A stretch of 64,000 nucleotides of DNA from Natrinema salinisoli (GCF_020405205.1 NZ_CP084469.1:1240001-1304000); one strand, 5' to 3'. Numbered from the stretch's first letter, positions 52,182 to 61,279 are shown. The notes: generated by a model not told the origin, from the sequence alone. A program made the numbers and translations.

Positions 52182-53417
52182 ATGCAGCGCCGCACACTCC
52201 TGGGCAGTATTGCTGCTGCGGCAGTCGGATCGGCAGTACCAGTATCTGCGTCGTCAGGTCCAGAGAAAGGAGGGAACCGTCCGAATCCGCCGTCGAGCTC
52301 GAATTCGGCTCGGAACTCGGATATCCTTCCAACTGGTACGGAGCGAATTTCGGAAACGTTCTATAATCAGGTCGAGCAAGAACTCCATCACGGCGCACAG
52401 CTCGCCGTCTATCACAAGGACGAACTCGTCCTGAACATCGCTGGTGGAACGACTGGACCTGACGGAGCGGAAGAGACGACGGATACACGTCACATTCTCT
52501 TCTCGACGACGAAACCATACACAGCAGGGACGGTTCACCACCTCGTTGACGAGGGGCTTGTGGATTACGACGACTACGTCGTTGATCACTGGCCAAACTT
52601 CGCCCGTGGCGACGAACGGAAGGAAGAAGTGACGATTCGGCATGTCCTCTCGCACCAATCAGGGCTGCACTCGATCCCTGCAATCGATGATAATCCAGAG
52701 ATCTGGGGAGATCCTGACGAGAAGGAGGCCCTCGTAGAACAGGCGGAGACCGCATATGAACCGGGCACACGCACTGACTACCACCTCCTGAGCTATGGGT
52801 GGATCATTGATGGTCTCACCCGGAACGTAGTCGGGAAACAGGTCGACGACCTCGCGGAGGAGGTGATCTTCGACCCACTCGGATTGGACAACACGAGTAT
52901 CGGTGTTGCGGACGCCTCCGAAGTTGATGTTGCAACGCTGGTCGGATTCGAACCGTACAACCAGATCACCGAACCCGACTCACCAGGGTACACGTCCTAC
53001 GTGGCCGACCTCTTCAATTGGGACCACGTCCAGGAGAGCGTTGTCGGTGCCGCAACTGGGATCGGAACTGCACGCGATCTCGCCCGGTACTACAACTGTC
53101 TCCTGAACAACGGCGAAGACGTCTTCAGCAATCAGGTGGCTCGTGCCTTTACTTCTGTTGAGGTTGAACAGGAGGAGAACGGAGAATACTCCCGCCGTGG
53201 ACTCGGCGTCCGGTTCGGTGGTAAACCCGGCGACGACTTCGGAATGACTGCCTCACACGGTGTCTATGGACACGGTGGTCTCGGTAGTATCATGACCTGG
53301 GCAGACCCCGACAACGACATCGCATTCGCCTACGTCACTAACGGAATCCATGATGGATACGAACACAGTCAGCGTGTCGCCCGCCTTGGTGACACGGTCC
53401 GTCACGAATTATCGTAA
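52182..53417 (+). CDS. Exported beta-lactamase-fold serine hydrolase
   Basis: The 411-residue protein starts with a twin-arginine signal MQRRTLLGSIAAAAVGS, then a Ser/Asn-rich linker. The class C beta-lactamase/PBP-like domain has the S-x-x-K motif in ILFSTTKPYTAG (Ser and Lys), a tyrosine motif around DYHLLSYGWIIDG and an H-G-G element in VYGHGGLGSIM. AMVHHLV-like HHLVDEGLVDYDDYVVDHWPNFARGDERKEEVTIRHVLSHQSGL is typical. Such proteins are esterases or peptidases more often than lactamases. A TATTATTTAGATATATAC stretch about 30 bp upstream is the likely promoter. Confidence 0.9.
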   Translation: MQRRTLLGSIAAAAVGSAVPVSASSGPEKGGNRPNPPSSSNSARNSDILPTGTERISETFYNQVEQELHHGAQLAVYHKDELVLNIAGGTTGPDGAEETTDTRHILFSTTKPYTAGTVHHLVDEGLVDYDDYVVDHWPNFARGDERKEEVTIRHVLSHQSGLHSIPAIDDNPEIWGDPDEKEALVEQAETAYEPGTRTDYHLLSYGWIIDGLTRNVVGKQVDDLAEEVIFDPLGLDNTSIGVADASEVDVATLVGFEPYNQITEPDSPGYTSYVADLFNWDHVQESVVGAATGIGTARDLARYYNCLLNNGEDVFSNQVARAFTSVEVEQEENGEYSRRGLGVRFGGKPGDDFGMTASHGVYGHGGLGSIMTWADPDNDIAFAYVTNGIHDGYEHSQRVARLGDTVRHELS

Positions 53418-53486
53418 CAACGAACTTACCTGGCCGTTCTTCCGTCCGTTTATTTTCTGTCAGGGAATCGAGATCGATAGGAGGCG

Positions 53487-54047
53487 CTAGGCGATCGGAA
53501 TCTCGACCAGGGACATTCCGTCTCCGATCGCGTCCCTGAGCGCCGCATCGAGTTCGGCTCGAGTGGCCGGTCGATAGCCGTCGATCCCGAAGCTGTCGGC
53601 GAACGTGACGAAATCGGGATTCGTCAACTCGGTTCCGACAGAGTCTCCGGTGTGTGCACATTGTTTCTCCGAGAGAAGGCTGTAGTCGTCGTTGGTGAAA
53701 ACGATGATTATAAACGCACAGCCGAGTCGAGTGGCCGTCTCGATTTCGGCGGCGTTCATTAGAAATCCACCGTCTCCAGTCGCGGCGACGACGTTCGCGT
53801 CGACTTCCGGATCTGCCGCGACTCCGCCCGGAACCGCGATCCCCATCGTCGCCAGTCCGTTCGAGATCACGCAGGTGTTGGGCTCGTACGTCGGGAAGTG
53901 CTGGGCGATAGCCATCTCGTGACTGCCGACGTCCGAAACGAGGACGTCTTCGGGTTCCATTGCTTCTCGGAGGACAGGGAGGACATTACGGACGGTGAAT
54001 GGTGCCTCGGTTGAGGGCGTTTGCTCGAGGCCGAGCCCCCGGTTCAA
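53487..54047 (-). pseudogene. N-terminally truncated ThDP enzyme (C-terminal PP domain only)
   Basis: The frame gives the cofactor-binding C-terminal domain of an acetolactate-synthase-like enzyme: VLVSDVGSHEMAIAQHF, ISNGLATMGIAVPGGVAADPEVDANVVAATGDGGFLMNAAEIETATRLGCAF with the G-D-G motif, and FTNDDYSLLSEKQC with the N-D. The N-terminal Pyr domain with the catalytic Glu is missing: the frame runs open only to about 54190 without a start codon, and the first in-frame start is TTG at 54047. At its edge is a tRNA T-arm-like sequence, so a recombination event may have cut the gene. It is unlikely to be active alone. Confidence 0.8.
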
Positions 54048-54062
54048 ATCCGGGCTGGGGCT
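54038..54062 (+). other. tRNA T-arm-like sequence, possible attachment-site remnant
   Basis: CCCGG-TTCAAAT-CCGGG forms a perfect 5-bp stem and 7-base T-loop (GTTCAAATC pattern), followed by CTGGGGC-T as an acceptor 3' strand would be. No matching GCCCCAG 5' strand or anticodon arm lies upstream, so this is at most a 3' fragment. It may be the att side of an integrated element, or a chance within the ThDP remnant. Confidence 0.35.
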
Positions 54063-54216
54063 CTTGTGACAGAGGTTGTTGATACCCTCGAGAACGTTGT
54101 GGGAGTTGGTTTGGAGTCGATGTGTGGCTCCGCTTGAGACCGAGTAACCCCGGCAGTTGAAAGTCTGAAGTGGCGGTCTGTGTATATTTCAGCGGCGGGG
54201 TTCGCGAGAGGCGCCG

Positions 54217-54534
54217 TCAGGACTCGCGCCACTTGTGACCGCACTCGACGCAGGTGAATAGCCGAACCTCGTAGGACCCGCCCGGCTTCGGCATCATCTC
54301 GGAGTAGGCCCGGTCGCTGTCGCAGTCGTCCGCCGGACAGGGCTCCTGCATCGTCTCGGTGGAGCCCTGGGTCGCGTCGGCCACGGCGGGTGCCCCGTCG
54401 TCCCGCTGTCCATCCTGGGTCGCCATCGCCGATTCTGCTTGCGAGTCCCGCGGCTCCTCGTTCTCACAGGAGCGACACACCCACGTGTCGCCCTCCGTGT
54501 GCATCATCGAACCACACTCGTCACAGAATTGCAT
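54217..54534 (-). CDS. Transcription factor S (RPB9/TFIIS-like)
   Basis: The 105-residue protein has an N-terminal zinc ribbon (MQFCDECGSMMHTEGDTWVCRSC) and a C-terminal TFIIS-type ribbon (CPADDCDSDRAYSEMMPKPGGSYEVRLFTCVECGHKWRES). In canonical TFS the C-terminal hairpin holds the acidic D-E pair that helps RNA polymerase cleave backtracked transcripts; here the loop reads DDCDSDRAYSEMM, so the catalytic acid pair is not the usual one. It has a Gln/Asp/Ala-rich linker. ATG at 54534 follows a TTTATATG. This may be a paralogue of the main TFS, not essential. Confidence 0.8.
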   Translation of the reverse strand: MQFCDECGSMMHTEGDTWVCRSCENEEPRDSQAESAMATQDGQRDDGAPAVADATQGSTETMQEPCPADDCDSDRAYSEMMPKPGGSYEVRLFTCVECGHKWRES

Positions 54535-55093
54535 ATAAAGGAGGAATACAAGGTTGTCGGATAAATGTGTCAACTTCCGATCCGTCGTGGATTTCACCCA
54601 ACTGCGCATTCTAATTGTGCTGAGTTATCGAATATGCAATAGGAAACGTTTGATCTTGCCCGATATCTATCGACTGGCACGGGGTTGTCGTAGATCTGGC
54701 TCAGAATCTCGGGACGAAAGTGGACGTCGGTGGCATCGGAATTATAGCGGGAACACTCGTCATCATACAATTACCAGCCGCTCGTCAGTATCACGAAACG
54801 CACTCTTAGCCGCTGGCATCGAGATTTCACTGGATCTATTCGGAATAAAAACACTAGCGGAGTTACAGCGGTAAAGCGGTAGTGTACTTCGTGTTTGCTC
54901 TGTCCTGACCGAATCAGACAGCTCCGGTTCTCGGTTTACGACGTGCTGCCGCCCTGTATTCAGCACGTTTGACAAAACCTGTCACTGGGAGAGTGTTTTA
55001 ACATGGCTTCGGAGAAAGAATTCCGCTGTTTTCCCCGAGGAGGAGCCATTGGTGAATACACTTTTCCGAACTCTCTCTCTCTCTACAAGACCT
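54535..55093. other. Intergenic region, possible gene scraps
   Basis: No complete gene is seen. A stretch around 54690-54810 reads as NLGTKVDVGGIGIIAGTLVI followed by IQLPAARQYHETHS and a stop without a start, which could be the end of a lost membrane protein. The rest has frequent stops in all frames. Confidence 0.45.
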
Positions 55094-55996
55094 ATGAATC
55101 AAGACCGTGCTGAAGGGGTCCTCCTTGGACTCGCCTGTGGTGATGCACTCGGTCGTCCGGTGGAATTCAAAGGCACTGACCGGATCGCGGCTGAGTACGG
55201 AACGCTCACTGGAATGGTCGGCAACGGCACGTGGGGTCAACCAGCTGGGACTATCACCGACGATACGGAGCAGGCGCTCTGTATCGCTCGTAGTCTCGCC
55301 GAACACGACGAATTCGAACCCGCTGACGTCGCCGACCGGTTCGTACAGTGGTACGACAGCGGCCCCTTCGATATCGGGAATATGACGCGTCGCTCACTCG
55401 AACAACTGAAGCGAGGTCGCGCGTGGGACGAGGCAGGCCGGCAGGTTTGGGAGGCGAGTTCCGAAGGCAACAACGCCGGCAACGGTAGCGTGATGCGATG
55501 TCCGCCGCTCTCCATTGCGTATCACGACGATCGAGAGACACTCACTCGAGTGAGTCGACAGTCCTCGGTGATCACACACGCCGATCCCCGATGTACATAC
55601 GGGTGTGCCATTCTGAATCTTACAATCGCAGGGCTCCTGAACGACGAATCGGAGCCACTCTCGAGCGCACTGAACGCGATTCGAGGAGACGCTCCCGATG
55701 AGTTGTGCTCGGCACTCGATCCGATTGCCAACGACGACCGACCCGAAACACTGCAGACGTCTGGATACGTCGTGCACACGCTTCAGACGGCACTCGCTGA
55801 CGCACTCACGGCCGATAGCGCCGAGAGCGCGATCGTTACCACGGTCAACCGCGGCGGGGACACCGACACTATCGGTGCGGTCGCCGGCGCCGTCGCCGGA
55901 GCACGATTTGGTGCAAGTGATCTTCCGGGGGGCTGGCTGTCATCGATCGATGAACGCGACGAACTGGCTCAGCTCGCATTGCAACTCCGAAATTAG
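55094..55996 (+). CDS. ADP-ribosylglycohydrolase family protein (DraG-like)
   Basis: The 300-residue protein begins MNQDRAEGVLLGLACGDALGRPVEFKG and carries the metal-binding TDDTEQ (residues 55-60), NGSVMRCPPLSIAYHDD and, near the end, RGGDTDTIGAVAGAVAGARFG, which holds the Asp pair that binds two Mg2+ ions. Such enzymes remove ADP-ribose from proteins or other ADP-ribosylated molecules. The ATG at 55094 matches the family beginning. No ADP-ribosyltransferase gene is nearby. Confidence 0.92.
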   Translation: MNQDRAEGVLLGLACGDALGRPVEFKGTDRIAAEYGTLTGMVGNGTWGQPAGTITDDTEQALCIARSLAEHDEFEPADVADRFVQWYDSGPFDIGNMTRRSLEQLKRGRAWDEAGRQVWEASSEGNNAGNGSVMRCPPLSIAYHDDRETLTRVSRQSSVITHADPRCTYGCAILNLTIAGLLNDESEPLSSALNAIRGDAPDELCSALDPIANDDRPETLQTSGYVVHTLQTALADALTADSAESAIVTTVNRGGDTDTIGAVAGAVAGARFGASDLPGGWLSSIDERDELAQLALQLRN

Positions 55997-56195
55997 TGAA
56001 GACGTGGCTGGTCTATTCAGTGGGGTGACCGTTATAATGTAGATTTGTCAAAACTGAGACGAACACTCATCCGCCTTGCCGCAGCTATCAGTGCTCTCAA
56101 CCAGAACGAGGGATCAAGGATAGTAACCAACACGGAACGCCAATCCATCGTTTTGTTGGTTAAGTCGGTGGCGCCGGTTCACGTGCTCGCTATCT

Positions 56196-56318
56196 GTAAA
56201 AATCGACGCCTTGCTCCGCTACCTCGAGACGCACGGCGAGATTGACGACGATCGCTTCTTGGAGTGGGACGAGTTCCAGGAACTGGCGACTGACTACGAA
56301 GTGGACCGACCACAATGA
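56196..56318 (+). pseudogene. C-terminal fragment of an unidentified gene
   Basis: The frame reads VKIDALLRYLETHGEIDDDRFLEWDEFQELATDYEVDRPQ and stops at TGA, with clear G/C-ending codons, but has no start codon or upstream coding continuation. It is probably the end of a gene cut by rearrangement. The 350-bp gap around it has nothing else recognisable. Confidence 0.4.
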
Positions 56319-56349
56319 GAGCAACATTCGGACGCGAGTATATCGAGAC

Positions 56350-56796
56350 CTATCGGTAGAGGTTCTCGAACGCTTCGTCGACGAGTTCGCCCGTCTCGGC
56401 GATGATGTCGCCCATCTCGTCGTTGTTCGGTGCCATGCCGACGAGTCGCGCGATGCGCATGATCGAGACGTGATAGACGCGCTGCGTGCCCGGGTTTTCC
56501 TCCCAGACGACGACGTTGCAGGGGAACAGCCCGCCCATCCGCTTGTCGGTCGCGTCGAGCGCGCGATCGGCCACAGACGGGTTGCACGCGCCAAGCACGT
56601 AGTAGGGATCCCGGTCGGCGTCAACCTTCTCGTTGAGCATCTCGGATGGCGAAAACTCGACGGGGATGCCGAACCCGGCGTCGGTGAACGCTTCGCGCAC
56701 GTGCTCGATGGCCTCATCGTGGTCCATCTCCAGGGTCGTCTGTTCGGTACCGATCTCGTTGGGGTCGATCTGCGCCGGATCGATTGGGAGCGTCAT
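56350..56796 (-). CDS. DUF302 family protein
   Basis: The 148-residue protein has the DUF302 alpha/beta domain: MDHDEAIEHVREAFTDAGFGIPVEFSPSEMLNEKVDADRDPYYVLGACNPSVADRALDATDKRMGGLFPCNVVVWEENPGTQRVYHVSI. ACNP with its Cys and GLFPCNVVVWEE are the family's markers. The molecular function is unknown; some members are linked to redox or metal stress. The start at 56796 (MTLPIDPAQIDPNEIG) matches the domain start, and the longer frame upstream does not look coding. Confidence 0.88.
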   Translation of the reverse strand: MTLPIDPAQIDPNEIGTEQTTLEMDHDEAIEHVREAFTDAGFGIPVEFSPSEMLNEKVDADRDPYYVLGACNPSVADRALDATDKRMGGLFPCNVVVWEENPGTQRVYHVSIMRIARLVGMAPNNDEMGDIIAETGELVDEAFENLYR

Positions 56797-56872
56797 TCGT
56801 GTGTAATATTGTACTGACTGAGAATAACTCTTTCGCCATCGATCCGACATGGACCACCAGTAGTATCCCCAA

Positions 56873-57148
56873 TCAGTCGGATTCACACGACGTAAGGCAT
56901 CTAAGTGACGGTAACAATCGTACGGAATCCGAATACCCTCGCTCGGAATTATATTGAATAGTATTGTAGCATTCGTAAACAATTTTATCTCCATTCGGAC
57001 CTTCCCTGCCACGAGGATGGGTGATCCGGTGAGCGAGTGCCTGCAACGGGACCGACATCCGTGACTCCGAAGCGTACGTCGACGCCCGCCGAACGCTGCT
57101 CACGTAGCTGCTCGGATCCACAGTAATTTCACAGTTCTCAGTTTGCAC
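56873..57148 (-). CDS. Possible small gene or remnant (91 residues)
   Basis: The frame starts MQTENCEITVDPSSYVSSVRRASTYASESRMSVPLQALAHRITHPRG, with good G/C-ending codons for its first 50 residues, then continues into AT-rich sequence that does not look coding. It begins 23 bp after the HD-domain gene's stop on the same strand, so it may be a downstream gene that lost its end. I do not recognise it. Confidence 0.35.
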   Translation of the reverse strand: MQTENCEITVDPSSYVSSVRRASTYASESRMSVPLQALAHRITHPRGREGPNGDKIVYECYNTIQYNSERGYSDSVRLLPSLRCLTSCESD

Positions 57149-57171
57149 ATCGTTGGTGTTCAGTGCAGCTT

Positions 57172-57723
57172 TTACGCAGTTCGAAGGTCGTCTGTCGCCT
57201 GTGACCGGATGGCAGCTGCCGCAACTTCGTCGGCCCGCTTGACGAGTTCCGCTTCGATCGTCGCTGGCTCGACCGTCGTTCGACTCGTATGGGAGAGTAC
57301 GATGTGTGCAAGTTCAACTGGCAAGTCCACCGCTGCAACAACGTAGACTCCGTAGTAGGGATGCCCGAGTAGGTCGTATACCGGCGTCTCAGCCATTCCG
57401 TCGAATTCGGCGAGCTTGCTCACGTCGTGGATAAGGGCACCTGCAACGACAGTATCCAACGAGAGATCGACCTCACGCCGCTCGAGGAGCGTCTCTGCAA
57501 GCGTGACAGCACAGGCAGTTACGTCCCGAACGTGGCTTACCAGTAGTTCGTCCTCCAACCCCAACGCACGCTGTGTCGGGGGCAACCACGGTACCTCGGA
57601 AAGGTCGTCGACGTCGTTCTCTTCGATGGCTGTCGCCCACGCACTGGCGACGCCTGCTCGCAGGTCGTCGTCTTCGATCACCTCGAGTTCAGGGAATGCG
57701 GCCCGGACTACGTCCTCGCTCAT
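57172..57723 (-). CDS. HD-domain phosphohydrolase
   Basis: The 183-residue protein has an HD metal-binding domain: HVRDVTACAVTLAETLLERREVDLSLDTVVAGALIHDVSKLAEFDG, with the H-D pair in LIHDVSKL and a His-rich later part, PYYGVYVVAAVDLPVELAHIVLSHTS. HD enzymes hydrolyse phosphate esters or nucleotides; the substrate is not evident. The ATG at 57723 (MSEDVVRAAFPELEVIEDDDLRAGV) removes an unlikely leader. The N-terminal 60 residues form a helical, acidic extension. Confidence 0.87.
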   Translation of the reverse strand: MSEDVVRAAFPELEVIEDDDLRAGVASAWATAIEENDVDDLSEVPWLPPTQRALGLEDELLVSHVRDVTACAVTLAETLLERREVDLSLDTVVAGALIHDVSKLAEFDGMAETPVYDLLGHPYYGVYVVAAVDLPVELAHIVLSHTSRTTVEPATIEAELVKRADEVAAAAIRSQATDDLRTA

Positions 57724-57926
57724 ACCTCTGGTATCAGTATTGATCAATAAAAACACCAGTCGTGCAGTGATGCTCAGTTCGCATCTCTATTTGCCGTAAG
57801 TACTGCGTCCACAAAGCGGGTCCCTGAGGACAGCAGGAAGTATAGACGGAACACGTAACACCAGATTCGATGCCGGGCGTGTAAAAGAACTACCAGGCCC
57901 TGCACGAGGCTTTCTCACCCACGTTG

Positions 57927-58676
57927 TCAATCGGAGACTTGACCGGTCTCTGATTCAATTTGGCTACGCCCTCTCCAGATTTCAGCGAATATCATCGCCC
58001 ATGTTATCGCCGCTAAGGCGTGAAGATGCCACGACGGGAGTGAGAGATCTGTGAACATGAGGAGATACGGATACGCAAATACTGTTACAACGAGCGCCAC
58101 CCCGTACCCGGCTGAGGAGCGCGTTGGTTCTGGCGGGCCGACCGTCCACCCTCGATGAATAAGGAAGAAGGAATACGGCCCCAAAATAGCTAGCTTAATG
58201 AAAAATTCAACGAGTACATCAAACCCTGACCATGTTGGACCCGGCATATCAAAACCGACTCTCACAAGATACAACTCTCCAGTAGTATCTTCCACGACGG
58301 TATAGACGCTGCCGGCGGAAGGGTTCGGAATCTGCTCATACTCATTACACAGGAGTAGCGTATTATCACAGACGAGAGGATCACCGAAGGACTGCCAACC
58401 ATTTGGGCCGTAGCCGTCTTCGGTTGGTTTCTGTTCTTGTGCTTGGGCAAAGGCTCTCTGCTCGCCCGCAGAGAGTTCTTCTACCGATCGAGCGTCACTC
58501 ATAGAAAGGTTCTCTTCGTCAACAATCTCGTTGAAGGCTTCTGAAGATTCGTGCGCAATGGAATAATGGTCAGTCTCTCCACTATATGGCTGTGTAAGCG
58601 CCCCTGGGTAGAGAATAGCACCTAGAAGGAGAAAAGAAACAAGGACTGATATACGTAGAACGGCTCGAGACTTCAT
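57927..58676 (-). CDS. Membrane protein of unknown function
   Basis: The 249-residue protein has an N-terminal membrane helix (AVLRISVLVSFLLLGAILYPGAL), a polar outside domain of about 120 residues with Cys pairs in CDNTLLLCNEYEQ and a beta segment GSVYTVVEDTTGELYLVRVGFDMPG, and then three helices (VLVEFFIKLAILGPYSFFLIH; GYGVALVVTVFAYPYLLMF; HLHALAAITWAMIFAEIW). I recognise no family. The start at 58676 (MKSRAVLRIS) is the first that gives a signal-like N-terminus; the open frame upstream to 58973 does not look coding. Confidence 0.8.
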   Translation of the reverse strand: MKSRAVLRISVLVSFLLLGAILYPGALTQPYSGETDHYSIAHESSEAFNEIVDEENLSMSDARSVEELSAGEQRAFAQAQEQKPTEDGYGPNGWQSFGDPLVCDNTLLLCNEYEQIPNPSAGSVYTVVEDTTGELYLVRVGFDMPGPTWSGFDVLVEFFIKLAILGPYSFFLIHRGWTVGPPEPTRSSAGYGVALVVTVFAYPYLLMFTDLSLPSWHLHALAAITWAMIFAEIWRGRSQIESETGQVSD

Positions 58677-58933
58677 TAAATGATAACTATTGAATATGGG
58701 ATAAGTGCTTTCTGAAACCCGGCTGTTCAGTATGCGCACATAGTTACCGTTCTGTTCAGGACAGTGAGTGTACGCGTACTCACCGGGGGTGACCGTCCGA
58801 CGGCCATGAGCTGAGGGAGAGGAGTACTTGTCGTCGAAGCTAAGCGGTATCGAAGATCCCGTGAGGGTGTCGGCACGAAGCGCCGACGCTCGAACGCCGT
58901 TGTCCCCCGCTGTCGTCGGACGGCTTAACACCC

Positions 58934-59020
58934 GACTGGAAGCGATTCCTTCGGAATCGCCCAGTCCGAGCAAGCTTCGCTCTCTCGAGATTTCGCCGAG
59001 GGCGCGACTCTGTCGCGCTC
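58934..59020. other. Two strong hairpins downstream of the NSS transporter
   Basis: The gap 58677-59061 has no gene. Within it GACTGG..CCAGTC and GCGATTCC-TTC-GGAATCGC (58934-58966) make a 14-bp helix with small bulges. GCGCGAC-TCT-GTCGCGC (59002-59018) makes a second, with nearly complementary outer bases. They lie just beyond the end of the NSS gene. They may be a terminator structure or the end of a degraded mobile element; no transposase is recognisable. Confidence 0.45.
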
Positions 59021-59061
59021 GGAGCGCAAGCGTTCGGTTCGCACTGAACGATTTGTCTCAG

Positions 59062-60489
59062 TTAGTCTGTACTCTCGCTTGGTTGCGGTCGGTTTTCGGA
59101 GACGGAACGGCGGGCCACTAGGACGAGTGCCATCACCGTCAGCAGCGCCGCGACCAACAACAGTCCCGTTCCCGCTGAGAGCCCGACCAGAGCCGCGATG
59201 TCGGCGTAGAACGTAAAGAGGAGAAACACCGGGAAGAGCGTCCCGATCGCGTATCGCCACGGGACCACCAGCGGGCGTGAGAGCTGTCCCGCACCTTCGA
59301 GGTACTCTTTGACCGCAGCCGGACCGAGGACCCAAGCCGTGTACACCATGAACCCGGTCAGGCCAAGCACCAAGAGTAGATCGACGAGGTGGTTCGCGAA
59401 CAGCGTAAACACCGCAGGGCTGAATGCGTTCACACCGCCGGTGAATACGATCAGCGCAAATAGACCTCGGGTTGCCGTCGACCGCTCGAGATCGAATTCG
59501 TCAACCAGAAACGAGACTGGAATCTCGAGCATGCTGATCAGACTCGTCAGGGCTGCGAGGAGAACGACGAGGAAGAAGACCGCGCCGAGAAGTCGCCCGC
59601 CGGGCAGGCTCGCGAACGCGCCGGCGATACCGATGAACAGGGCGCCGGGGCCGCCCTCAGTCGGTCCCGCCGCGAAGGAAAACAGCAACGGGAACACCAC
59701 GAATCCGGCCAGGATGCCGATACCGAGATTGAACGCGGCGATAGCCGAGGCGTCGAGGGGCAGCGAGCGGTCGTCGTCAATGTAGGAGGCGTAGGTGATC
59801 ATCGTCCCGCTGCCGATCGAGAGCGTGAACAGCGCCTGGCCGGCGGCCGCTCCCAGTACCGATAGGAAGTTCTCAGCGAGGTAGGCACCGTCGAATGTGA
59901 GGTAGAACTCGTACCCCTGCGCGGCGCCGGGTTGTCGGGCCGCCCAGATCGAAAGTCCAATGAGCAATACGACGACGCCGGGGATCATTACCTTCGTCGC
60001 CGCCTCGATGCCGCGTCTGATCCCCGCGGCGACGATCAGAGACGTGGCCGCGAGGACGGCGAGTTGGTAGCCGAACGCTTCGGCACCGTAGCTGATCGCC
60101 GCGAAGTGGGTTTCGGGATCCGCGAAATAGGCACCCGTCGCGCTCTCGAGGAAGTACCGAAGGATCCATCCGCCGACGACGCTGTAGAACGACATCAGTA
60201 TGATCGAGGTGACGACACAGAGCACGCCCAACGCCGTCCAGAAACCCGATCCGCCGAGCGATTTGAACGCCCCCACTGGGTTCCGATTCGACCGTCGACC
60301 GATCACGAATGCGGCCAGCAATCCCGGCACCCCGACGAGGAGAACGATGAGCAGATACAACAGCAGAAAGGCGCTCCCGCCGTTCTCCGCGGTCATCCAG
60401 GGAAATCGCCAGATGTTCCCCAGTCCGACCGCGCTTCCGACCGCGGCCAGGATAAATCCCGCGCGACTCGACCAACTCTCACGTACCAT
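59062..60489 (-). CDS. Sodium-dependent transporter of the NSS/SNF family
   Basis: The 475-residue protein has twelve membrane helices. The NSS signature AVGSAVGLGNIWRFPWMTAENGGSAFLLLYL lies near the N-terminus and includes the unwound helix-1 substrate and Na+ site. IGSGTMITYASYIDDDRSL covers helix 6, and FFLVVLLAALTSLISMLEIPVSFL covers helix 8. The family imports amino acids or amines with Na+. MVRESWSSRAGFILAAVGS is a standard beginning. The two hairpins at 58934-59020 follow its stop. Confidence 0.93.
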   Translation of the reverse strand: MVRESWSSRAGFILAAVGSAVGLGNIWRFPWMTAENGGSAFLLLYLLIVLLVGVPGLLAAFVIGRRSNRNPVGAFKSLGGSGFWTALGVLCVVTSIILMSFYSVVGGWILRYFLESATGAYFADPETHFAAISYGAEAFGYQLAVLAATSLIVAAGIRRGIEAATKVMIPGVVVLLIGLSIWAARQPGAAQGYEFYLTFDGAYLAENFLSVLGAAAGQALFTLSIGSGTMITYASYIDDDRSLPLDASAIAAFNLGIGILAGFVVFPLLFSFAAGPTEGGPGALFIGIAGAFASLPGGRLLGAVFFLVVLLAALTSLISMLEIPVSFLVDEFDLERSTATRGLFALIVFTGGVNAFSPAVFTLFANHLVDLLLVLGLTGFMVYTAWVLGPAAVKEYLEGAGQLSRPLVVPWRYAIGTLFPVFLLFTFYADIAALVGLSAGTGLLLVAALLTVMALVLVARRSVSENRPQPSESTD

Positions 60490-60759
60490 TCTGTCTCAGG
60501 GAACCGACTCGGCGCGCATAAGAATTGTTTATCAGTGACTCAGTTCAGTCGCAGTGATATGTAATCTGAACACGACGCGTGGACAATTGGATCTCGAAAG
60601 TGGGGTAGCATATCTAGGAATTCGAAACCAAAGACGAGGAGACCGAGACAACGATGCCGGTCAACGGCTAGCCTCAAACGCCACGTCCTCGCTTGCGCAC
60701 TGTCGTTGAGAGGCACTCATCTCTCTTTTCTTCCCTCTGATCGATGATGTCAGAAAACG

Positions 60760-61110
60760 TTACTCGGTGTGCCTCTCGATCAGCGACCGCAGCTGGTCCT
60801 CGGACTGGACGCCGGTCACTTGCTCGCCGTCGGCGAACAACACGAGCGTCGGGACGCCGCGGACGCCGTATGCGGCGGCGAGTTGCTGGTTAGCGTCGAC
60901 GTCGATCTTTGCGACGGCCGCGTCGGTTTCCTCGGCGAGCGTCTCGACGACCGGCTCGAGCATCTGGCACGGACCGCACCAGTCCGCGTAGAAGTCTGCG
61001 AGCACGACGTCGTAGTCGGCGACGGTGTCGTCAAGTTCGTCTCGTCCGTCCACGTGGACTGGCTCGTCGGGCGTGGCTGTACTTGCGTCGGGAGCGGTAT
61101 CGACTGTCAT
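60760..61110 (-). CDS. Thioredoxin
   Basis: The 116-residue protein has a thioredoxin fold with W44-C-G-P-C48 in DFYADWCGPCQMLEPVV and the cis-Pro loop GVRGVPTLVLFADG. An N-terminal 30-residue Thr/Asp/Pro-rich extension is typical of some haloarchaeal forms. It reduces protein disulfides in the cytoplasm. The ATG at 61110 is preceded by a GTG one codon earlier. TACACAA at 61156-61162 in its promoter region resembles half of the palindrome before the TrmB-like regulator, suggesting shared control with the sulfur-linked TauE gene. Confidence 0.93.
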   Translation of the reverse strand: MTVDTAPDASTATPDEPVHVDGRDELDDTVADYDVVLADFYADWCGPCQMLEPVVETLAEETDAAVAKIDVDANQQLAAAYGVRGVPTLVLFADGEQVTGVQSEDQLRSLIERHTE

Positions 61111-61279
61111 CACCGTCTAGTACGGGCCGACAGTAGTTAAGAGTTTTGGGAAATATACACAATACTACCCCTCTGCTTCTCACGCATCTCCTGGCGGGCG
61201 ATGCGGATCGAAAGGACAGATCGACGGACAGGAAGACGAGGAGAGAACGGCGAACCAGGATACCGACGAAACTGTCGAA

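Noticed and set aside
56797-57012. 72-residue N-terminal extension of the DUF302 protein
   Set aside because: AT-rich codons and no domain; the family starts at 56796.
58677-58973. Extension of the 249-residue membrane protein, considered as a TnpB C-terminal tail
   Set aside because: No zinc-finger or RuvC motif is visible, so a transposase assignment could not be supported.
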